From: Gp1-AA133 sp963850425
Lineage (GTDB): Bacteria > Acidobacteriota > Terriglobia > Terriglobales > Acidobacteriaceae
Direction: 5' to 3'
NCBI GenBank assembly: GCA_963850425.1
Contig: CAWKLF010000007.1
Location: forward strand, 620,001 to 684,000
Length of the DNA stretch: 64,000 bases
Shown here: positions 18,370 to 27,253 of the stretch, piece by piece
Layout of the letters: the number at the start of each line of letters is the position of its first letter
How positions within the stretch are numbered: the first letter of the stretch is position 1
Program-made: the position numbers and the translations under genes
The notes under the pieces: generated by a model
The model's database searches: none
The model's input: the letters and a program-made list of their open reading frames with translations, nothing else
What the model was told of the DNA's origin: nothing

Positions 18370-20145
18370 TTAGTCCACGCCCTTGGTCGCAGCAAATACG
18401 GCCTCGACGTCCGCGCCCAGGTCTTTCCCATCCGAGCCGGCCCGTGCCGCCGAAGATGGTTTCTTGCAGTCGCTATCTTTGTCTTTGTCTCGGCACAGCC
18501 GATACCGCCCCTCGTTGAACCCAACCACTCCGGCCGCCGCATGGTCTGAGGGGTAGACGTTCCCGTTCGGCCATCCACCCTTTGAAGCCAAAATCGCGTT
18601 GTGACTGAACGTGTAGTTGTCGAAGCAACTCTTGAGAACTCCTGCGGGCGTCTGTCTCGCCGGTTGGAAAGAACAACTCTTTGGTCCTCCACCGACCGGC
18701 ACGATGTCGTACTGCCCCGCGCCTACTAAATTGTTCGTGAACGTGAAGTTACTCATCTGGCCTTGCTCAATTACACCGCCCATCATGAACAGTGCCCGCG
18801 GCGGAAACGCAGTGACGTGATCGAAGGAGACATCCTTCAGAACAGGGTGGGAAGAACTCACCTGCGCGAGAATTCCGAGCCCTCCGTAGGCAGGGCCACC
18901 GAGGTCGTCAAGAATGACATCGTGAATACTAATGCGCTCGGTTCCGCTGCTGGCAGCACTTTCGCCTGCCAGTGCCGTCGCGATCTGAAATCCGCTGGCC
19001 GTATGCGCGATCCGGTTGTAACGAACGGTTACATCGGTGACGCGGCACGCCGGGCATTTGCCCGACTGGTTTTTCGCCATAATCAAGACGGCAAATCCGG
19101 TCTGGCTGAATCCTCCCCAGCTGTTCTCCAGTACATTTCCCTCGAGCAGAACGCGCTGGGCGTTCTTAAGTTCGAAAAGGTTTTTCACGATGAAGGGTTT
19201 ACCGGAAACTCCCCCCACAAAACCCGGGGTATCCTTTCGCCAGATCGTCGGCTTGAACATGTGGTTGCGCCGTACCTCGATATCCGCCGGGCTCGTGGTA
19301 CCCCCTCCGCCGCCGAACAGGATGGTTTCCGCGGAGCCCTCCATATAGTTGTTCACGATCTTGTACGGACCCATTTCAAGGTCGCCCATGCCTCCCTGAA
19401 TGGCTTGCGCGTCCGTACAATTGCCCATCGCCACACAGTGGAAATCGCTGAAGTAGGAATCCACTACAGCCACGGATCGGCTTCCTCCCAGCAGAACCCC
19501 CCGTACGGTTTCATCCTGGGCCGTGCCGTGGAACCACACGCGATCGAAGATCACATGGTCGGTTGCCTTATCGATGGGCAGGGTGACGAGATTGTAGATG
19601 GTTGCGCCCGGAGTGCCGCGCGTAATTTCTAAACCAATGAGACGGTAGTGATTCGCGCCTCCCTCGAAAGTAATCGGGCCGCTGCCTTTGCCGTCATAAA
19701 TAATCTTTGCTATCACATTGGAGGGCGACGCACAGGAGTAACGCGGCCTTCCCGGAAGGGACGCCACGCCCGCATAACAAGGATTGAGCCGCGAACCCTC
19801 GGGCGGAAGGCTAGAATCGGGCGCGCTGGTGCGTAACACGATCCAGTGCGCATCGTCGCAGGTCTTGGCAGGCAGCCTGAAGTTCCCACTGAATTCCGCG
19901 CCGGCCTGCAAGCGAATCGTTTCTCCGCACGCGACCTTCTCGAGTGCCGATTTCAGTTCGCCGGAATCCTTCACGAGAATTGATTTGCCGGGCGCTGGAG
20001 TATCCGAAAGCGCGCTCTTGACATAAACCCGCGGAAGTTCCGCCGGTCCATCGAACTTGCTGGCATCCGCCCCGCCGGCCGCACTCCAGGCGAGCGCTGA
20101 AACCATCATCGCAGCAGTGAACGTCATACCAAGAAAAAACCTCAT
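18370..20145 (-). CDS. Secreted parallel beta-helix protein, paralogue of the neighbouring gene
   Basis: This 591-residue protein begins with a cleavable-type signal peptide, about 1-27, ending near SAAGGADA. The rest is a single right-handed beta-helix domain matching residues 325-880 of the convergent neighbour nearly block for block: GPAELPR, NPCYAGVASLPGRP, HGTAQDET, GPYKIVNN, ILFGGG, LENSWGGFSQ. Many conserved cysteines pair in the same places. The start ATG has GGAGG 8 bases upstream. It is the last gene of the long EPS operon, so it is probably exported together with the polysaccharide and could bind or process it. It lacks the Ig-like domains and lipid anchor of the paralogue. Confidence 0.8.
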   Translation of the reverse strand: MRFFLGMTFTAAMMVSALAWSAAGGADASKFDGPAELPRVYVKSALSDTPAPGKSILVKDSGELKSALEKVACGETIRLQAGAEFSGNFRLPAKTCDDAHWIVLRTSAPDSSLPPEGSRLNPCYAGVASLPGRPRYSCASPSNVIAKIIYDGKGSGPITFEGGANHYRLIGLEITRGTPGATIYNLVTLPIDKATDHVIFDRVWFHGTAQDETVRGVLLGGSRSVAVVDSYFSDFHCVAMGNCTDAQAIQGGMGDLEMGPYKIVNNYMEGSAETILFGGGGGTTSPADIEVRRNHMFKPTIWRKDTPGFVGGVSGKPFIVKNLFELKNAQRVLLEGNVLENSWGGFSQTGFAVLIMAKNQSGKCPACRVTDVTVRYNRIAHTASGFQIATALAGESAASSGTERISIHDVILDDLGGPAYGGLGILAQVSSSHPVLKDVSFDHVTAFPPRALFMMGGVIEQGQMSNFTFTNNLVGAGQYDIVPVGGGPKSCSFQPARQTPAGVLKSCFDNYTFSHNAILASKGGWPNGNVYPSDHAAAGVVGFNEGRYRLCRDKDKDSDCKKPSSAARAGSDGKDLGADVEAVFAATKGVD

Positions 20146-20188
20146 CACGGAGCCTCCATGAACCCGCTCAGAGATACAGGGATTCACT

Positions 20189-22369
20189 CTAACTATTTTT
20201 GGTCGCGACGGCCTGAGGTGCGGAGATGAGATTTCCAACCAGCCAATCGGCCATCCGGCCAACATTGTCCTCGCCCGCTTCTGACTGCAAGTTCTCTTTG
20301 ACTTTATCGTAGTGCTCGCGAACGAAGCACAGCTTTGCCACCATATCGTCCGCGTCCGTATCGTTGTAGGTAACGACGCCCTCCGGACGCCTCCCATTTG
20401 CGCTGGCCACTACCGGAATTTTCAACGCCAGCGATTCCAGCACGGATGCCGCGACGCCGTCGCACGCGGGCGTCCGCAAATAGACAAAACACCGGCTCAG
20501 TAGGCTAAGAAATTCGTCATGCGTAAGATTCCCCAAGAGGAGCAGGGTTGCCTGCTCGCCCGCCGGCCAGGTTTGGACAAACTCCTCCGCCGCGGCCATC
20601 TCCTTTTCGGGAAAACCCAGCCAGATAAATCCCGCCTCCGGATCCATCGCGCGGTAACGCTGCATACCCTTGCGCAACACATCAAGACGGTATTCTGGTC
20701 GAAAAGAAACATACGACAATATGATGCGCGGATGCCGCCGCAGGAAATCCTCTACGCGCTCTTCTAACCCCACACGGGCAAACTCGAGGTATTGGGGCGA
20801 GAAGGTCGCAATGGAGGAAACCTTCTCCGGTCGAATGCCGTATTCGATGATCGCATTGCGGATCGGATCGCTGTCGCATGCAATCTCTCCTGCCAGCCGA
20901 AACAGTGCATAGAATGCATTGCGCGCGAGACTATGGTCGGGGCGGGGAAAGTAATCCTGCGACAGGCCGCCATGAAACGTTACCAGTGCGGGCCGGTTTA
21001 CAAGACGACCAGTCAGCGCCGCGGCCATAGCCAGCCAGTAACCTTTCTTCGACATTCCGTTCACGTGGACGTTCAGACGGTAACCGCGCAGGGCGTAAGT
21101 AGAAATTTTTTTCAGGTAGTCAGGCCCGCTCTGCACGTCAACATACTCTGAGCTTCTGATCTGCCGCCCTTCGTTGATTTTGAGTACTTCACAAACGTGA
21201 CCTCGCCGCCGCAATTCTTCCGTCACCAGCTTGAGCTGGATGGCCCAACCACACATGGGCGGCGGGTAGTTGCCAATTTGCAAAAGCCGCACCGGCTCTT
21301 CAAACGCCTCGGAGGATTGCGCCGGAACTTCCGCCTCCCCACCGAGGAATTGCAGATCCCCACCAACCAGCCGCCCCAAGGGTGTCTTTGTCTTTATGGC
21401 AAGCTTGGCGCGGAAGTAGGTGTGATACAGATTCCTCATTCTTTTCAGGGCGGCTGGCCGTTTCTCCAATGGCAGGGTAAGTTGCCGCTCGTAGCCGAGT
21501 TCATCAAGCGTCTGGCCGATTAAACCCTCGACCTGGCCCAATTGTTTCTTCGAAAGTGATTTTTTCCAGCGGGCTACCGGGTGAAAGCTGCCTGATACCT
21601 TATCCCCATCAAATGAGCTGTTGGGGCGGCTGACCGAACCGATGCCAACTCGCTGGATTTGGTCATAATCCAGCTCTTGGCTGATGAACTGGCCTATCCC
21701 GGCAAGGGTCGATCTCGGGTCCGCTACCAAATCCTCGTACCGCACTTCTTTGTAATCTTCCCCCAGAGCCCGTCCATGGACGCGTCCCTGATTGACGATC
21801 CATTCCCAGTAGATCGCAGCCGTCTGCAATCCCTTGCCGTGATCCCACGGAAAGGGACGGATCCAATGTTGTTTTTCCAGCGAAAGGGCCACGTCCCGGC
21901 CGTCCCTGATGATGTGAATAACAAGCGCGTTCGGAATTGTTTCCTTGATGCGAGGCAGGGCCAGGAGGTGATCGGGCGTGGTTTCGGCCCAGCGTTCAAC
22001 TCCTTGTTTTCGCGCCATCGCTTCCATCACGATGCGCAGAAAGTCGCCAGCATTCTCGCAATTCGCCATTACCTCTTGTTCGATCTGACTGGCTTCGAGA
22101 CCAGTTTTAGTGAACAGGCTGCTGTTTTCCCAAGCGGCGAGCAGCTTACGGCGATGGTGCGGCACTCGCAGATCTCCGAAGCGCGGTTCCAGCAAATTGA
22201 AGACCTGCGATTCGGCGCGGTAGACCACAAAGTTTCCTGCCGATAACAACATGTGATACAGCAGCGTTGTGCCAGAACGGGGACACCCCAGCACAAACAC
22301 GGGAGCCTTGCTTCGAGCGCCGGATCTTGCGCTGGTCAGAGTCGTCTTCTCAGTGGTCTGTGTCGGCAT
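20189..22369 (-). CDS. Sulfotransferase-glycosyltransferase fusion
   Basis: This 726-residue protein joins two enzymes. Residues about 22-320 are a PAPS-dependent sulfotransferase with the 5'-phosphosulfate loop CPRSGTT (29-35) and IIRDGRDVALS for the 3'-phosphate. After a linker, residues about 356-726 form a GT-B glycosyltransferase beginning LLQIGNYPPPMCGWAIQL, with ESLALKIPVVASANG near the C-terminus as the donor-binding segment. The frame runs without interruption through both parts. The ATG at 22369 lies 28 bases after the preceding stop; a longer start at 22444 would overlap that gene and lacks a ribosome site. It could add a sugar and sulfate it in one step on the lipid-linked unit. 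Order of action and substrate are unknown. Confidence 0.85.
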   Translation of the reverse strand: MPTQTTEKTTLTSARSGARSKAPVFVLGCPRSGTTLLYHMLLSAGNFVVYRAESQVFNLLEPRFGDLRVPHHRRKLLAAWENSSLFTKTGLEASQIEQEVMANCENAGDFLRIVMEAMARKQGVERWAETTPDHLLALPRIKETIPNALVIHIIRDGRDVALSLEKQHWIRPFPWDHGKGLQTAAIYWEWIVNQGRVHGRALGEDYKEVRYEDLVADPRSTLAGIGQFISQELDYDQIQRVGIGSVSRPNSSFDGDKVSGSFHPVARWKKSLSKKQLGQVEGLIGQTLDELGYERQLTLPLEKRPAALKRMRNLYHTYFRAKLAIKTKTPLGRLVGGDLQFLGGEAEVPAQSSEAFEEPVRLLQIGNYPPPMCGWAIQLKLVTEELRRRGHVCEVLKINEGRQIRSSEYVDVQSGPDYLKKISTYALRGYRLNVHVNGMSKKGYWLAMAAALTGRLVNRPALVTFHGGLSQDYFPRPDHSLARNAFYALFRLAGEIACDSDPIRNAIIEYGIRPEKVSSIATFSPQYLEFARVGLEERVEDFLRRHPRIILSYVSFRPEYRLDVLRKGMQRYRAMDPEAGFIWLGFPEKEMAAAEEFVQTWPAGEQATLLLLGNLTHDEFLSLLSRCFVYLRTPACDGVAASVLESLALKIPVVASANGRRPEGVVTYNDTDADDMVAKLCFVREHYDKVKENLQSEAGEDNVGRMADWLVGNLISAPQAVATKNS

Positions 22370-22397
22370 GATTGCTGATTCTTTGTTCGCAGGTTGG

Positions 22398-24365
22398 CTA
22401 GCGACCAGTTCCGCCTGGGGTCGCTGGAGACGCAGACGCTGCATGCATTGCCGTGGTTGATACGTGGGGAGCGATGTCTTGTCGGAGTGCTCTCGCTTCC
22501 ATAAAATTCCGATGCCACAACTCCAGCACCAGCATGCGCCACAGGACGCCTGATCGATTGCGCCGGCCGCGTGTGTGTTCTTCGACCAGCTCGCGAACCG
22601 CTTCCGGCTTGAAGTAGCCCCGCTGCAGGGTACGCGGTTCCAGCAATACCCGCAGGAACTGATCTTTCATCGAATCCCGCATCCAATCCACCAGCGGCAA
22701 TTGGAACCCCTGTTTACGCCGGTGCAGCAAGGCCGACGGAATTCCCAACCGTTCGCCGAGTTTCTTCAAAATGAACTTGCGCGATCCTGTGCGCATCTTC
22801 CATTCAATCGGCAAACCAGCCACCCAACCAACGAATTCGTGGTCCAGCATAGGCACGCGGACTTCCAGCGATGTCGCCATGCTCATGCGGTCCACCTTAG
22901 CGAGAATGTCAGCGGTCAGATAAGTCTTGGTATCGAGATAAAGCAGGCGGCTCAGCGAATCCTTGGCCGGCGCTTCGTCGTAGAAGCGCCGGCTTTGTTC
23001 CAGAGGATTGGGAAGCGCACTGGCCTGCTCCAGGAACTGTTCCGAGAACAGTCCTCGCTCGCGGTGCAATGCCGGCAGATAGGAAACGTCGTCCAGGTAG
23101 CGATCGCGCGGGGTTAACGACGCGTTCCAGGCCAGATTTTTTCCATACATCGCACCCGGCAAGCGATGATGCAACTGATCCCGATAGATGCGCCCCAGCC
23201 ACGCCGGAATGCGATCGTACTTCTTCCGGTCCATCGCCACCAGGTAGCGGTCGTAGCCGGCAAACAATTCATCGCCGCCATCGCCCGAAAGGGCTACCGT
23301 CACATGTTCCCGCGCCATGCGGCTGACGTAGTACGTTGGCAACATCGAGGAGTCGCCAAACGGTTCCTCCAGCATCGACGTCAAAAACGTCAGCGTCTCT
23401 TCGAGGTTCGGATCCAGAATCAGTTCGTGGTGATCGGTACCGAACTTCTCCGCCACCAGGCGCGCATGTTCAGCCTCGTTGAATGCTTCCGCCTGAAACC
23501 CGATGCTGAAAGTCTTCACCGGCCCCGAACTGATGCGGGCCATCAAGGCCACAATGATTGACGAATCCACTCCGCCACTGAGGAGCGCACCCAGCGGAAC
23601 ATCGCTGATCAAGCGAATCCGCACAGCCTCTTCCAGCCGCTTTTCCAGTTCCTGCAGGCATTCTTCTTCCGACATCGCTGCGTGCGTGCCGTATTCCGGA
23701 ACATCCCAGAATTGATGAATGCTGATTTTGCCGTCCACATACTCGAGCACATGCCCGGGTGGCAGCTTATGAATTGGTTTAAACGCCGTGTACGGATCCG
23801 GAATGTACCCGAAGTAGAAGTATTGCAGCAGCCCTTCCGGGTCCACGGAAGCCAACTCAGGAGCTACGGCAAGTATCGTTTTGATCTCGGATCCAAAAAG
23901 CAACCGCCCCTGATGGAGCGCGTAGTGCATCGGCTTCTTGCCAAGCCGATCCCGGGCCAGCAGCAAGGCTTTGCGGCGTTCGTCGTACAAGGCCAGCCCG
24001 AACATTCCGCGCAGTTCTTTCACGCAGGCCGCACCCATCTCTTCGTAGAGATGGACGATCACTTCTGTGTCGGAATGCGTATAGAACTTGTGACCGCGTT
24101 CCACCAGACCACGGCGCAGTTCAGGAAAGTTATAGATCTCGCCGTTGTAGACCAGCCAGATGGTTTGGTCTTCGTTGTGAATGGGCTGGTGTCCGCCCGC
24201 GAGGTCGATGATGCTTAGGCGGCGCATGCCCAGGCCGACCGGGCCTCGAGCATAGATCCCTTCGTCGTCCGGCCCGCGGTGCACGATGCTCTGGCACATC
24301 CGATGGATATCGGCGGCGTCGACCGCTTCATCGGGCCGCCCCACCATACCGGCTATTCCGCACAC
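22398..24365 (-). CDS. asnB: Asparagine synthase-like glutamine amidotransferase (second copy)
   Basis: The GTG at 24365 is directly followed by the catalytic Cys2 (then GIAGMVG), and GGAGG lies 7 bases upstream, so this start is firm although the frame stays open to 24563. The 655-residue product has the glutaminase motifs RGPDDEG and YNGEIYNFPEL and the synthetase P-loop SGGVDSS. It probably amidates a carboxyl group, perhaps a uronic acid of the EPS. It is encoded inside the EPS operon between a broken methyltransferase and the sulfotransferase fusion. It is paralogous to, but clearly distinct from, the copy at 6901-8838, so the two may act on different residues. Confidence 0.9.
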   Translation of the reverse strand: MCGIAGMVGRPDEAVDAADIHRMCQSIVHRGPDDEGIYARGPVGLGMRRLSIIDLAGGHQPIHNEDQTIWLVYNGEIYNFPELRRGLVERGHKFYTHSDTEVIVHLYEEMGAACVKELRGMFGLALYDERRKALLLARDRLGKKPMHYALHQGRLLFGSEIKTILAVAPELASVDPEGLLQYFYFGYIPDPYTAFKPIHKLPPGHVLEYVDGKISIHQFWDVPEYGTHAAMSEEECLQELEKRLEEAVRIRLISDVPLGALLSGGVDSSIIVALMARISSGPVKTFSIGFQAEAFNEAEHARLVAEKFGTDHHELILDPNLEETLTFLTSMLEEPFGDSSMLPTYYVSRMAREHVTVALSGDGGDELFAGYDRYLVAMDRKKYDRIPAWLGRIYRDQLHHRLPGAMYGKNLAWNASLTPRDRYLDDVSYLPALHRERGLFSEQFLEQASALPNPLEQSRRFYDEAPAKDSLSRLLYLDTKTYLTADILAKVDRMSMATSLEVRVPMLDHEFVGWVAGLPIEWKMRTGSRKFILKKLGERLGIPSALLHRRKQGFQLPLVDWMRDSMKDQFLRVLLEPRTLQRGYFKPEAVRELVEEHTRGRRNRSGVLWRMLVLELWHRNFMEARALRQDIAPHVSTTAMHAASASPATPGGTGR

Positions 24366-24796
24366 TGCGCAACCTCCGTCGCCTGGGGGATTGAATCCGT
24401 AACGGCCGTCCATGGCCGCGCGCCTTGCACCGCGATCGGCTCTCCGATTACGCGTGGATCTTCCAGCCCGCAGCTTTCGAACCCGCGAAATACTTCTCCA
24501 TCGATTGCGATGCATCCACCGGGCTTCACCGGCCGGGCCAGTCCTTTGAAGGCCTGTGCACAATCCGCAGTATGATGCAGCTCCCCTATGCCGTAGATGT
24601 AATCGAAGCTCTGGGGAGTGAAGGGCAATTTGAACGCGTCCGCCTCAAAAAATGTGGCCGGCCGGGCCCCGAGGTTCTTCGCCGCGACCAGGCCCTTGCC
24701 CCCGGAATTCAGTCTTCCCTGGCAACTGAGGCAACGCAGAATCGCAACAACCTCTTCAGCGACTCCAGGCCAGTTCGCGTTCTTTGTTTCCAGCAT
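24353..24796 (-). pseudogene. Methyltransferase remnant with internal deletion
   Basis: An N-terminal zinc-ribbon-like piece (RCLSCQGRL) runs directly into the second half of a class I methyltransferase domain (FKLPFTPQSFDYIYGIGELHH, then LARPVKPGGCIAID). The SAM-binding glycine motif expected between them is absent, and after CIAID the sequence loses resemblance and stops early. It overlaps the O-antigen ligase end by 41 bases and the amidotransferase start by 13. This looks like an ancestral EPS methyltransferase gene that suffered an internal deletion. A functional short protein is unlikely but not excluded, since the frame is open. Confidence 0.6.
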
Positions 24797-26123
24797 ATCC
24801 AAGTTCTTCCCGTCCTCCGTCTCCAGTCTGCCGATCCGCTCCCGCGATGCCACCTTCGGGCTTGGAAGCGATCCGATGGAGCGCGCATATGTAGCCCACA
24901 ATGAAATACGGGAAAAGGTTGTATTCCGTGGAGGCGAACATGGCTCCTGCTGCGTAGCCGGTTATGGCGGCCGACAACGCACTCGTCCATAGGCGGATTT
25001 CCGGGTCAGCCGCATAGCTGGGAAGTTTGCGCATACTACGAAGACGCCGCACCGAAACTCCCAGCAGCGCCAGGAATAACAGGAGCCCGGGAACTCCCGC
25101 CTCAGCCCCCAGTTCCGTATAAGTGTTGTGCGCGACTCGCCACGTGCCAGTAACGGCCGGGAAATTACCGGGACCGACGCCCAAAATCGGATGGTGCAAC
25201 ATCAGTCTGATACTTTCCTTCAACAGCTCAGAGCGTGCCTGTAATGACCCTTCGCCATGAGACTCCATGGTGCCGCTGATCTCCGCTCCTGCCGGGCGCA
25301 CCACCAGGCTCATCAGGCGAGCTACATACCGCGGAGTTGCGACCAGGAAGCCTACCGCCAACACACCCGCTATGGCAGTGGTCGCCAGAAGGCCGAAGCG
25401 GCGGCCCTTCACTCCAAACTCCCACAGACAGATGAGACACGTGATCACCATTGCGATCATGCCGCTTCGCGAATAAGTCGCCACCACTCCGATCAACAGC
25501 GCGATCAGCGAAAGCGTCCACACAACTTTCCGAAATCCCCCTTTGCCCGCGAACACGAATGCCAAACAAAGCGGAAAATTGATCGCAATGTTGATGGCAA
25601 GGTCATTTGGATTTCCGAGAATTCCCTTTTGGATTCCCATCAGACGACCGTCCATCGTTTTATGCGCAATCAAAGAGCCCACCGTGATCAATGCCACTGC
25701 GGAGGCTTGAATGTAAAGCAATTTGCGCAGATGGCTCATCTTCGTGATCACCAGGGTGATCAAAAGCGCGACAATGACCCCTTTGGAGAACTTGTTAAAA
25801 ACGGTATCGAAAGATCCTCCCCGCCAGAACGCGGTCGGAATCGTAAGAATCATCTGCACCAGCAGTGCCAGCAGAATCTTGCATTCGAGCGGAAGCCGCC
25901 CTCGATCCTTGCTTTTCACGCCGAAGATAAGGGCCGCAAGCGCGACGCCTCCCGCGATCTTTCCCAGCGGCACATGACTCAGGCCGGGTATAAAGTCCTC
26001 GGGTCGGAAGAAATACAGGAGCGAAAACAACACCAGCGCCCGATAGGCCAAGCTTGTGCGACCGGTCTGCGGGGAAGGTGCGCCGAGGAATGCGGGTTCC
26101 GGAGCCATAGTGAACTGATTCAT
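24756..26123 (-). CDS. O-antigen ligase / Wzy-type polymerase family protein
   Basis: This protein of about 455 residues has 10-12 predicted membrane helices and the Wzy_C signature in the large periplasmic loop (LGVGPGNF, then AHNTYTELGAEAGVPGLLL). Such proteins polymerise repeat units or ligate glycans to an acceptor. Related ligases occur in exosortase loci, so either polymerisation of the EPS or O-glycosylation is possible. The ATG at 26123 lies 8 bases after the preceding stop; a longer open frame upstream overlaps the glycosyltransferase and reads as shadow. Its last residues overlap the methyltransferase remnant, suggesting its C-terminus may also have been affected by that rearrangement. 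Confidence 0.85.
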   Translation of the reverse strand: MNQFTMAPEPAFLGAPSPQTGRTSLAYRALVLFSLLYFFRPEDFIPGLSHVPLGKIAGGVALAALIFGVKSKDRGRLPLECKILLALLVQMILTIPTAFWRGGSFDTVFNKFSKGVIVALLITLVITKMSHLRKLLYIQASAVALITVGSLIAHKTMDGRLMGIQKGILGNPNDLAINIAINFPLCLAFVFAGKGGFRKVVWTLSLIALLIGVVATYSRSGMIAMVITCLICLWEFGVKGRRFGLLATTAIAGVLAVGFLVATPRYVARLMSLVVRPAGAEISGTMESHGEGSLQARSELLKESIRLMLHHPILGVGPGNFPAVTGTWRVAHNTYTELGAEAGVPGLLLFLALLGVSVRRLRSMRKLPSYAADPEIRLWTSALSAAITGYAAGAMFASTEYNLFPYFIVGYICALHRIASKPEGGIAGADRQTGDGGREELGYAGNKERELAWSR

Positions 26124-26131
26124 AGTTGGCC

Positions 26132-27253
26132 TTAGCGCGTCCACGCTACCTTTCTTCCCGTTACAAAGTTCGCAAACGCCACCACCGCCGCGGTGTTCAA
26201 CACCACGAAGGTGAAAGCGGCGTCTCCCGCGCGCGCAACCGGTCCTAATTTCACCCCTGCCAGTCCCGCCAGGCTCAACGCATAAAAAGCAATCTGCAGC
26301 ACGAACGCGGCACGATAAACAGGCTGGGGCAGAAACGCGCACGCCACCAACGCCATCACCAGCGCAAACGGAACGACAAGTCGTAGGATCTTGTGGCTGA
26401 CGAACTCAAAGCGGATCGGGTTTTCTTTCCTCAACAACCACGGCTGCAGCTGCAGCAACTGGTAGTTGCCGCTGAGAGTTCGGACTTTCCGGGCAAATTC
26501 GCGCTCCGTCCCCTGATCGGCCAGATCCCACGCCCGCGCTTTCGGCTCGAACACCACGCGCTTCCCCGCATGCACCACCTGCATTGGGATGTACACGTCG
26601 TCCAGCAAAGTCTCCGGTGGAATGGGCTGCAGCAGTGCGCGACGCACACCATAGAAAGCTCCGGTTGCGCCCACCACGGAACCCGAGGCCGATTCCAGTT
26701 CCCGAATCGTCTTTTCGATCCTCCAGTACAGACCCATACCCCGATTCTTCTCGCCCGCACCGGGATCTCCCAGCATCAACTCGCCGCTCACGCATCCCAC
26801 CTGAGGATCGGCGAAGTCTTCCATCAGTGCTCGCAAGCTGCCAGGTTCGAGTGTCTGCCGTACATCCGTAAACACCACGATCTCCCCATTCGCCAGTTCC
26901 AGTGCATCGTTCAACCCGGACGCTTTCCCTCGCGATAACTGGTTCAGCACCGCACGCACCCGGGGATTCCGTGCGTAATCGCGCAGGATCGCTTCCGTTC
27001 GATCGGTGGATCCATCCGAAACCACGAGCACCTCGGCGGCCTGCTCCGGATATTCGAGCGCCAGCAGATTTTCCATCTTGCGCTCCAACACTTTCTCCTC
27101 GTTGCGCACCACCATTACGATGGAGACAAATGGCTGATTTGCTCCGGTCAGCAACCGGCGCGGCTGCCAGCGGCTGCGCATCCACAGCCACATCGGATAG
27201 CCCACATAGGTGTACCCGATCAAAACCACAGCACTCCAAAAAACCCATCTCAT
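26132..27253 (-). CDS. Membrane glycosyltransferase family 2
   Basis: This 373-residue protein has one N-terminal membrane helix, a GT-A domain and three to four C-terminal helices. Motifs are VSIVMVVRNEE, SDGSTDRTE, FTDVRQ (metal-binding region) and LLDDVYIP, with a basic EFARKVRTLSGNYQLL region typical of processive or membrane-bound enzymes. It resembles the hyaluronan/cellulose-type layout but is shorter, so it probably adds one sugar to the lipid carrier. Its ATG overlaps the stop of the priming transferase (ATGA). Confidence 0.88.
   Translation of the reverse strand: MRWVFWSAVVLIGYTYVGYPMWLWMRSRWQPRRLLTGANQPFVSIVMVVRNEEKVLERKMENLLALEYPEQAAEVLVVSDGSTDRTEAILRDYARNPRVRAVLNQLSRGKASGLNDALELANGEIVVFTDVRQTLEPGSLRALMEDFADPQVGCVSGELMLGDPGAGEKNRGMGLYWRIEKTIRELESASGSVVGATGAFYGVRRALLQPIPPETLLDDVYIPMQVVHAGKRVVFEPKARAWDLADQGTEREFARKVRTLSGNYQLLQLQPWLLRKENPIRFEFVSHKILRLVVPFALVMALVACAFLPQPVYRAAFVLQIAFYALSLAGLAGVKLGPVARAGDAAFTFVVLNTAAVVAFANFVTGRKVAWTR

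Noticed and set aside
24366..24563. N-terminal extension of the second amidotransferase
   Set aside because: The class II glutaminase needs Cys directly after the initiator residue. The GTG at 24365 gives this and has an ideal ribosome site, whereas the upstream residues are unconserved.
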